Shown: in pieces, positions 55,826-64,000 of the stretch
Layout: the number at the start of each line of letters is the position of its first letter
How positions within the stretch are numbered: the first letter of the stretch is position 1
Assembly (NCBI RefSeq): GCF_963583255.1
Contig: NC_084805.1
Location: forward strand, 9,974,827 to 10,038,826
DNA from: Pyrus communis
Taxonomy: Eukaryota > Streptophyta > Magnoliopsida > Rosales > Rosaceae
DNA length: 64,000 bases
Direction: 5' to 3'
Position numbers and translations under genes: made by a program
Notes under the pieces: model-generated
Told to the model about the DNA's origin: nothing
Database searches by the model: none
Seen by the model: only the letters and a program-made list of their open reading frames with translations

Positions 55826-58285
55826 TGATATGAAAATTAACTTGACACACAAATTAAACCCTATGGATGACAATTGTAGTATATGAGCAAATAGGGATCG
55901 TTCTAGACCGGGGATTAACTAGGGATGCTAACCAATGTGAAATTGACTCAAAAACGTAAAAACAATATTTGGAACACTAAACTAGACTTAATGAATGCAA
56001 ACCTAAAATTTAAAATACTCAAACAAACTAAAAGACTCAAACATCACCCAAAACACTCAAAACTGCCTTAAAAACACTTTCTGGGCAGTTTTGAACACTT
56101 TGGTGAATTTGGACGAATTTGTGTAACAAATTGAATCAAAACACTTATAAACACAAACTAAGACACTTTCTAACTAAGTTGGATACTAAAGTAAAGGGGG
56201 ATTAAGGTTTTGACGAAATTAAATTAAATGCACAGATTCTAATTAAGGGCAGATTGTAAAAACGAAATTGATGAAATAGAATGATGAGAAACTAGTTAGA
56301 GGGTTCCTTATCCACACATGAACATATGCATATAATTTGATTCCCAATTATGACTTCAACAAACGATGAATGACAATGCTCCAAGTTAATTAGGTCCGCT
56401 TAAATTAACTTTCAGATTTCCCTAGATTCATTGGATTGAATGGAATACGCATTACAACCAAATTATTCCTAATCAAAGTCCCTAACTATGGAATACGCAT
56501 GATAGAGACATTCAACAAGGATCATTAAGTTCAACGGAAATCATAAACATTGACTAGGCATTCATAACTATGGAATACGCATGTTAATCCAGCCTAGGGT
56601 TACTAAACACAATCGTGACTAGCGATTTTTACTACTCATGAATATAAGTTCATAACGATTAGGTGAAATTCCCTTATATCCTAGCATCAAGTTTAGGCAT
56701 GCAAATTAAGTGTCGACCCTCAACCCACATACATAAACAAGTTCTTAATCAAAACAGAAAAGTAAACCACATCTAAAGTTCATGAATTCATAACTGGAGT
56801 AAATCAAATCATAACCAACATATGTCCATGGCTTCAAACTTTCCCCTAACTAATTAGGGGTTTAGCCACTCATGATTACAACAAACTTAGAGAGTAATAA
56901 CAAAGTAAACATTGAAAACAAGAACGAAGAACACCTAAAAATCCCAACAACTCAATCTTGAATTGTATGAACGTTTAGGCCTCTTCTCCTCTAGTTGCTG
57001 CAACACAAGGGGTTTTGGTGAGTTTTGGGGGTTATGGATGATGTAGAATGATGTGTTTAGGGTAGGGATGGATGTAGGGGAAGGCAAGGAGTGTTTTTGG
57101 GCAGAAAATATAAAGAATGGTGAAGTATGGCAGTGTTAGAGAGAGGGAATGAATTTCTGGCGTGAATGAATGTGTATGAGAGATGATTTTCTGAATATGG
57201 AAGTGTGTGTATGTGTTTGGGAAGAGAATAAATGTATGATGGTGGCTGAATGATTAAAGGGAATGAATGGGAGTGACACTAGGTTGGTTATGCATGTGGA
57301 ATGTGGCTGAATTGTTGGTGAAATGATGAAATGGAATGCTGAAAAGGTAGGGAACTCACGGCAAGGATGGTGTTTGGTGCTGGAAATAAATGTGTTTGCA
57401 TGATAAATAAAGCTAATGGTGAATGAATGTGAATGCATGTGAATTAAAGAAGGAATGCTTGTTTGGAAATGAATGTGAAGACATGTGAAAGCTGGAAATG
57501 CATGTGAAGATGTTGGAAATGGGAATGAAGGTCACGGCAAAGGTTGGAGAAATGATTATGGATGCATGTGTTGAATGATTTCTTGGTGAGGGATGTGGAG
57601 TGGTTGAATGTGGTGCAATGATAATGTTTTGTGGCTGAATTGGTGGTGGAATTATGATGGGAGTGCATATGATTAAAGAGTGGGAGTGCATGTGGGTGAA
57701 TGTGAAGGGAATGCATGTGTTGATGACTAGGTTAGTGGGTGGAAATCTGAAAATGGCAAAAGGGAATGGGAGCTCACGGTTTTGAGTTGTTTGTTTGTGT
57801 GAAGTGTGTGTGAATGCATGTGAAGATGCTAATAAATAATGCATGTAGGGTTAGGAAATAAAATCATAACTTAAAGGGAAATGATTAAAGGGTGTTGAAA
57901 GGTTTTGCATGGCTTTGAAGTGATTGTGGATTGGGCTAGGGTTTAAGTACATGAAATGGACCCAAATTGCTCCCCCTTGCATGGCAAGGAATGGTGTTTG
58001 TGTTAAGCCCAAGGCAAGGTGAATGTAATTGGGTTAGGGCCATTGTTTTGTGTCCTCAAGTGCATACAAGGCCTTCAATTTCATCCAACACTTGGGCTCC
58101 AAGCATAAGATATCCATCCTTAGCCCAATAGTGCTCCAAAACACTCCACAATGCATCCTTTCGTCAAACACGTCTTATTATCCTGAAAACACACAAAAGA
58201 AGCATAAAGGACTAAACTAACTAAAGAAACATAACGTAAATGTACGAGAACAAGCCATTTAAGTCGCATGAATATGCTCCTATCA
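55826..58285 (-). mobile_element. Family N LTR, 5' LTR of element Q and right arm of the composite
   Basis: TGATATG at 55826 to CCTATCA at 58285 (2460 bp). The U5 side is a diverged subfamily: the end reads TGATATGAAAATTAACTTG, and the hairpin CCCCTAACTAATTAGGGG at 56842 replaces the C/G-only stem. The U3 side (57207-58285) is nearly identical to 43734-44812. Right flank is TTTAT. Confidence 0.92.
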
Positions 58286-58290
58286 TTTAT

Positions 58291-58825
58291 TGAAATGCAA
58301 TTGGAAATCGTTTTATTATGCAAGTATAACATGTATGGAGATGAATCCCTTAGCTAGCCTTCATTCCATTCAATTCTATCACACATTCACATTTACATTT
58401 TGCTTTAATTTACAATCTGTACATTTAGTTTAATTTCTTAAAAATCTAAATCCCCCTTTACTTTATTGTCCAATTTAGTTAGAAAGTATCTTAGTTTGTG
58501 TTTTTAAGAGTTTTGATTAAATTTGTTTCCCAATTTCGTCCAAATTCACCAAAGTGCTCAAAACTGCCCAGAAAGTGTTTTTAAGGCAGTTTTGAGTGTT
58601 TTGGGTGATGTTTGAGTCTTTTGGTTTGTTTTAGTGTTTTAAGCGTTTAGCTTCGCATTCCTTGAGTTTAGTTTAGTGTTTTAAACTTTATTTTACGTTT
58701 TTGAGTCAGTTTCCAAGTGATTTGCAATCCCTCCTAATCCCCGGTCCAGAACGATCTCTACTTATACATATACTACAATTTGACAAAAAGAGGGTTTAAT
58801 TTGTGTGCGTATAAATCACGCATCA
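58291..58825 (+). mobile_element. Solo LTR S2, right part
   Basis: Resumes at TGAAATGCAATTGG after the TTTAT duplication and ends GCATCA at 58825, followed by TTATG (58826-58830). Has one GGCAG hairpin near 58560-58595. Confidence 0.92.
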
Positions 58826-58830
58826 TTATG

Positions 58831-59158
58831 CAATCATGTAGAGGACTTGTGCGAAATGTTTTGGGTTGTCGTATGCAATCATCCAATCCAATAACGTTAG
58901 GAAGATTTGAAAGTTAATTTAAGCGGACCTAATTAACTTGGAGCGTTGAGAATTCATGGTTTATTGAAATGCAATTGGAAATCGTTTTATTATGCAAGTG
59001 TAACATGTATGGAGATGAACCCCTTAGCTATTCTATCATCCATTCATTCCATTTCATCAATTTCATATTTACATTCTGTTTTAATTGCAATTTGTTCAAT
59101 TAGTTTTAATTTCGTATAAACCTCAATCCCCCTTTACTTTAGTGTCCAATTTAGTGAG
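58831..59158 (+). mobile_element. Outer LTR L0, third piece
   Basis: Continues L0 from CAATCATGTAGAGG to CCAATTTAGTGAG, where LTR L1 interrupts it. The remaining U5 end of L0 lies beyond the window. Candidate duplication GTGAG (59154-59158). Confidence 0.8.
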
Positions 59159-61199
59159 TGATAGGAGTATATTCATGCGACTTAAATGGCTTGTTCTCGT
59201 GCATTTACGTTATGTTTCTTTAGTTATTTTAGTCCTTTATGCTTCTTTTGTGTGTTTTCAGGTTCTAAGGGCAAAGTATGCAAAAGGATGCCTTTTGGAG
59301 CCTTTTGGAGCAAATTAGAGATTGGAATGGATATCGTATGCTTGGAGCCAAGAGGATGGACGAAATTGAAGGATTCCTAATCCATTGCAGCCACATGCAC
59401 ATTCAATCATTCACACCAAAACCTTGCACATGCTTTCCCATTTCATTATTCATTCACTTTGCAGCCACCATTCACTCTTTAATCCACATGCATTCATCAT
59501 CATTCACCCTAGCTTTAATTCACATGCAAACACATTCATTTTCAGCACCAAACACCATCATTGACATGCACTCCCATTTTCTCCCAAAACATTGCACATG
59601 CATTCATAATCATTCATCCATTGCAGCCACATGCATTCCCCCTTTAATCCACATGCTCTCCCATTTCAGATTGCATTCCCACTCACCACAAATCAGCCAC
59701 ATGCATTTTGCCTTTCATCATTGCATCACAAATCAGCCACATGCACTTTTCCTTTCATCATTGCACCACAAATCAGCCACATGCACATTTCCTTTCATCA
59801 TTGCACCACTAATCAGCCACATGCACATTCACCCCTTTCTCCACCTATAAATAAGCACCCATTGCAGCCACAAAACTCATTCTGATATTCAGAAATTCTC
59901 ATTCACTCTTCCATATTCCAGAAATTCGTCAAAACCTCTCCACACCCTTGCAGCAGCCACCAAAACACTTTTCTCCTCCATTGCAGCCACTCCAACCACT
60001 CCCCAAACCATTCACACCAACAAAACTCACCTTAGACCTTGTGATACAACAACGAGGAAGAGAAGAGTGCCTAAACGTTCATACAATTCAAGTTTGAGTT
60101 GTTGGAATGTATAGGTGTTTCTTTGATTTCAATGTTTAAATTCAATTCTCTTTGTTTTGTACGTATGAGGAATGGAAGAGAAGAGTGCCTAAACGTTCAT
60201 ACAATTCAAGTTTGAGTTGTTGGAATGTTTAGGTGTTTCTTTGATTTCAAAGTTATGAGGAACTAAACCCCCCCTTGGCTAGGGGGGATTCGAAATATAT
60301 GTTTATGCTTGCATTTTGATTTGATTACTTCTAATTGCGTTTCATAAGTTGTGGATTCAATTTGTTTAACCGTTTGATTGATAACTTATTTATGTATGTT
60401 TATTGAGAATGCGCGCTTAATTTTCATGCATGAATATGACGCTAGAATATAAGTGAGTTTCACCTAATAGTTACGAACTTATATTCGCAAGTAGTGGAGA
60501 TTGCTTATAAACAATCGCGTTAAACGAATTCTTGGCATAAGTTTCATGCGTATTCCATAGTAACGAATGTCTCGTCAACACTTATAATTTTCATAGAGCG
60601 TAATGATTCTTGCTTGTATCTCTATTATGCAATCATGTAGAGGACTTGTGGGGAATGTTTTGGGTTGTCGTATGCAATCATCCAATCCAATAACGTTAGG
60701 AAGATTTGAAAGTTAATTTAAGCGGACCTAATTATCTTGGAGCGTTGAGAATTCATGGTTTATTGAAATGCAATTGGAAATCGTTTTATTATGCAAGTGT
60801 AACATGTATGGAGATGAACCCCTTAGCTATTCTATCATCCATTCATTCCATTTCATCAAATTCGTTTTACATTCTGTCTAGTTTATTAACTTGTTTCGTT
60901 ATTTCAATTTTCGTCAAATCCTAAATCCCCCTTTACTTTAATGTCCAATTTAGTTAGAAAGTGTATTAGTTTGTGTTTCTAAGTGTTTTGAATCAATTTA
61001 TTTCCCAAATTCGTCCAAAGTAGTCAAAGTGCTCAAAACTGCCCAGATTGTGTTTTTAAGGCAGTTTTGAGTGTTTTGGTGTTTTAAAGTTTAGTTTTGC
61101 ATTCTTTGAGTCTAGTATAGTGTTTTATATTGTGTTTTTACGTTTTTGAGTCAAATCCAAGTGATTAACAATCCCTCCTAATCCCCGGTCCAGAACGAT
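59159..61199 (+). mobile_element. Family N LTR L1, interrupted by element H
   Basis: TGATAGGAGTATATTC at 59159. Contains a CATGCA array (59390-59830), a 40-bp tandem repeat (59687-59830), TATA box 59846-59853, duplicated block (60066 and 60184), C/G hairpin near 60266 and a GGCAG hairpin near 61035. At 61199 it stops inside CAGAACGAT, about 70 bp before its expected end, where element H begins. Whether it is solo or part of an element cannot be told. Confidence 0.88.
59687..59830 (+). repeat. 40-bp tandem repeat in LTR L1
   Basis: Unit CACAAATCAGCCACATGCAC plus 20 more bases ending ATCATTGCAC, at 59687, 59727, 59767 and a partial copy at 59807. Each unit holds one CATGCA. The sister LTR of H has the array at 61679, 61719 and 61759 (partial), one unit fewer. 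Confidence 0.9.
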
Positions 61200-63244
61200 T
61201 GATAGGAGCATATTCATGCGACTTAAATGGCTTGTTCTTTTGTGTGTTTTCAGGTTCTAAGGGCAAAGTATGCAAAAGGATGCCTTTTGGAGCCTTTTGG
61301 AGCAAATTAGAGATTGGAATGGATATCATATGCTTGGAGCCAAGAGGATGGACGAAATTGAAGGATTCCTAATCCATTGCAGCCACATGCACATTCAATC
61401 ATTCACACCAAAACCTTGCACATGCTTTCCCATTTCATTATTCATTCACTTTGCAGCCACCATTCACTCTTTAATCCACATGCATTCATCATCATTCACC
61501 CTAGCTTTAATTCACATGCAAACACATTCATTTTCAGCACCAAACACCATCATTGACATGCACTCCCATTTTCTCCCAAAACATTGCACATGCATTCATA
61601 ATCATTCATCCATTGCAGCCACATGCATTCCCCCTTTAATCCACATGCTCTCCCATTTCAGATTGCATTCCCACTCACCACAAATCAGCCACATGCAGTT
61701 TTCCTTTCATCATTGCACCACAAATCAGCCACATGCACATTTCCTTTCATCATTGCACCACAAATCAGCCACATGCACATTCACCCCTTTCTCCACCTAT
61801 AAATAAGCACCCATTGCAGCCACAAAACTCATTCCCATATTTAGAAATTCTCATACATTCTTCCATTCACTCTTCCATATTCCAGAAATTCGTCAAAACA
61901 GAACACCCTTGCAGCAGCCACCAAAACACTTTTCTCCTCCATTGCAGCCACTCCAACCACTCCCCAAACCATTCACACCATCAAACTATCCTTAGACCTT
62001 GTGCTACAACGAAGAGGAAGATAAGAGGGCCTAAACGTTCATACAATTCAAGTTTGAGTTGTTGGAATGTTTAGGTGTTTCTTTGATTTCAATGTTTAAT
62101 TTCAATACTCTTTGTTTTGTATGTTTGAGGAATGGAAGAAAAGAGTGCTTAAACGTTCATACAATTCAAGTTTGAGTTGTTGGAATGTTTAGGTGTTTCT
62201 TTGATTCCAATGTTTAAATTCAACTAAACCCCCCTTGGCTAGGGGGGAATTCGAAATATATGTTTATGCTTGCATTTTGATTTGATTACTTCTAATTGCG
62301 TTTCATAAGTTGTGGATTCAATTCGTTTAACTGTTTGATTGATAACTTATTTATGTATGTTTATTGAGAGTGCACACTTAATTTTCATGCATGAATATGA
62401 CGCTAGAATATAAGTGAGTTTCACCTAATAGTTACGAACTTATATTCACAAGTAGTGGAGGTTGCTTATAAACAATCGCGTTAAACGAATTCTTGGCATA
62501 AGTTTCATGCGTATTCCATAGTAACGAATGCCTCGTCAACACTTATAATTTTCATAGAGCGTAATGATTCTTGCTTGTATCTCTATTATGCAATCATGTA
62601 GGGGACTTGTGGGGAATGTTTTGGGTTGTCGTATGCAATCATCCAATTCAATAACGTTAGGAAGATTTAAAAGTTAATTTAAGCAGACCTAATTAACTTG
62701 GAGCGTTGAGAATTCATGGTTTATTGAAATGCAATTGGAAATCATTTTATTATGCAAGTGTAACATGTGTGGAGATGAACCCCTTAGCTATTCTATCATC
62801 CATTCATTCCATTTTATCATTTTCATATTTACATTCTGTTTTAATTAGAATTTGTTCATTTATTTTAATTTCGTCCAAAACTCAATCCCCCTTTACTTTA
62901 TTGTCCAATTTAGTTAGAAAGTATCTTAGTTTTGATTCAATTTATTACACAAATTCGTCCAAATTCACCAAAGTGCTCAAAACTGCCCAGAAAGTGATTT
63001 TAAGGCAGTTTTGAGTGTTTTGGGTAATGTTTGAGTCTTTTGATTTGTTTTAGTGTTTTAAAGTTTAGTTTTGCATTCTTTGAGTCTAGTATAGTGTTTT
63101 ATATTGTGTTTTTACGTTTTTGAGTCAGTTTCCAAGTGATTTGCAATCCCTCCTAATCCCCGGTTAAGAACGATCCCTACTTATACTTATACTACAATTG
63201 TCAAAAAGAGGGTTTAATTTGTGTGCGTATAAAATCTCGCATCA
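61200..63244 (+). mobile_element. Family N LTR, 5' LTR of element H
   Basis: TGATAGGAGC at 61200 to GCATCA at 63244 (2045 bp). Very close to L1 but lacks about 50 bp after GGCTTGTTCT (61237), consistent with a deletion between TTCT repeats. TATA box 61798-61805. Left flank ACGAT (61195-61199) is the predicted duplication; the right end is outside the window. Confidence 0.93.
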
Positions 63245-63249
63245 AATTT

Positions 63250-63266
63250 TGGCGCCGTTGCCGGGG
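63250..63266 (+). other. Primer-binding site, tRNA-Asp (element H)
   Basis: TGGCGCCGTTGCCGGGG, a perfect match, 5 bp after the LTR. Confidence 0.95.
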
Positions 63267-63374
63267 ATTAGCAAATTTGCTAATCTCTTGGATTGTTTGT
63301 TTCTGTTATGTATTTCAGTTTTAGTTTTTGATTTTTGTTTTGTTTGTTGAATTCAAATACTAGAGAAGAACAAC

Positions 63375-64000
63375 ATGGCACTTGATAATGCTTCTCTTTT
63401 GTCACAGCTCATGGAAAGGTCTCAAATGCAAAGTGTTGATATATTTGATCTTCAATCAAGGAATAACGTGTTTTCCAATACTTACAGTTCAGATTGGAGT
63501 GATCATTCAAACTCTATGTGGTGGGAACCTCAACATGTTCAAGAAGAAGGATATTGGCAGCCATATGAGGAGTTCTATTCAAGACCTATACACCCACCAC
63601 AACCTCATATTCAATATGCCCAACCAAATTTAAGTTCGTCAATAGATTATAATCAAAAGCTTAACGAATTAATTTGTTTGGTGCAAGGCTCACAAAATCA
63701 AGACAATGAGGCTCGACAAGAAGACAAAAGGTTGGACCACTTGGAAAAGCAAATTGGGCAGATAGCGGAGTTCGTAGGACAATTTTGCGACCAAGGCAAA
63801 CTCCCTAGTTCAACCATTGTAAATCCGAAGGGAGGATTTGAAGCACCTTTGTTAGAAGCACTTATTGCTCCTACGCCATCTAATTCAAGTAAGGTTGTTC
63901 CAATTAGTTCTAACCCCATTCCAACAAATATCCCTATTCCTTGCAGGTTCATGAATTCCAAGGAAGAAGAAAGTGAAAAAGACATCTTGGAAGCCCTTCC
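63375..64000 (+). CDS. gag: Gag-like protein of element H (partial, runs off the window)
   Basis: Open from ATG 63375 to the window end, 208 codons without a stop. MALDNASLLSQLMERSQMQS, a Trp/Tyr-rich region with SMWWEPQHVQ, KRLDHLEKQIGQIAEFVGQ, LPSSTIVNPKGGFE, then IPCRFMNSKEEESEKDILEA. Compared with F it lacks about 40 codons after GGFE (the region with the TLRSGKE-like motif and the acidic stretch), an in-frame deletion. The frame is nevertheless intact. Whether pol follows cannot be seen; its relatives here have none. Confidence 0.8.
   Translation, partial: MALDNASLLSQLMERSQMQSVDIFDLQSRNNVFSNTYSSDWSDHSNSMWWEPQHVQEEGYWQPYEEFYSRPIHPPQPHIQYAQPNLSSSIDYNQKLNELICLVQGSQNQDNEARQEDKRLDHLEKQIGQIAEFVGQFCDQGKLPSSTIVNPKGGFEAPLLEALIAPTPSNSSKVVPISSNPIPTNIPIPCRFMNSKEEESEKDILEAL

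Larger units (their letters stand above)
43734..58285. mobile_element. Composite insertion with inverted LTR ends, duplication TTTAT
   Basis: Left end TGATAGG (plus) and right end CCTATCA (the same LTR start on the minus strand). TTTAT at 43729-43733 and 58286-58290 is a perfect duplication of S2 sequence. About 1.08 kb at each end (43734-44812 and 57207-58285) is inverted and nearly identical: the overlapping 143-codon frames differ at 2 positions. Beyond that the two LTRs diverge. Contents: LTR arm, element P (+), LTR scrap, element Q (-). Normal LTR elements have LTRs in direct orientation. Confidence 0.85.

Noticed and set aside
59687..59830. Regularly spaced 40-bp repeat resembling a CRISPR array
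   Set aside because: The units are contiguous with no unique spacers, inside a plant LTR; it is a simple tandem repeat.

Overview
This is a plant nuclear window made almost entirely of LTR retrotransposons; I see no host gene. The plant-type Ty3/gypsy families, tRNA-Met and tRNA-Asp primer-binding sites and AT-rich LTRs indicate a flowering plant. I would guess a woody eudicot such as a Rosaceae species, but the window does not prove that. All statements come from reading by eye; no alignment or database search was run.

Two element types dominate. (1) One complete, apparently very young Ty3/gypsy chromovirus of Tekay/Del type lies at 24754-34267. It has 2292-bp LTRs in which I saw no differences, the duplicated target CTCAA, a tRNA-iMet primer site, a single intact Gag-Pol ORF with a C-terminal chromodomain, and a polypurine tract. 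(2) An abundant non-autonomous Ty3/gypsy family of Athila/Tat affinity, called family N here. Its LTRs (about 2.0-2.7 kb) begin TGATAGGAGC and end GCATCA, followed by a tRNA-Asp primer site. Fuller copies carry a short Gag-like ORF with no protease, RT or integrase, then an antisense ORF for a coiled-coil protein with its own upstream region, then a long non-coding tail, a polypurine tract and the 3' LTR.

Family N elements are inserted into each other. Outermost is an LTR (L0) in pieces at 38899-39335, 41933-42174 and 58831-59158. Element G (+), whose 3' LTR is 36171-38898, sits in L0. Element F (-), whose 5' LTR is 22256-24471, sits in G, so everything from 1 to 24471 lies inside F. Inside F are element A (-, 1-4652) and a rearranged block (6559-20932) that splits F's coiled-coil gene and contains a head-to-head palindrome centred near 12522. 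The Tekay element is also in G. Solo LTRs with perfect 5-bp duplications are at 9555-11453 (CAATT, a different family), 17770-20236 (GAATG), 39336-41927 (TGGAT), 42175-58825 (TTATG, itself interrupted) and 49317-51279 (GGAAA).

The strangest object is the 14.6-kb insertion 43734-58285. It is flanked by the perfect duplication TTTAT, but both of its ends are the U3 (5') end of the LTR, in inverted orientation. It contains element P (+, from 45154) and element Q (-, 54063-58285). At the right edge, LTR L1 (59159-61199) carries a further element H (from 61200) that runs off the window with an open gag ORF.

Recurrent structure inside family N LTRs includes a TATA box, a dense one-orientation array of CATGCA (RY-type) motifs upstream of it, a duplicated 64-bp block, a C/G hairpin, and a U5-side hairpin (CAAAACTGCC / GGCAGTTTTG) with a compensatory base-pair change in some copies.
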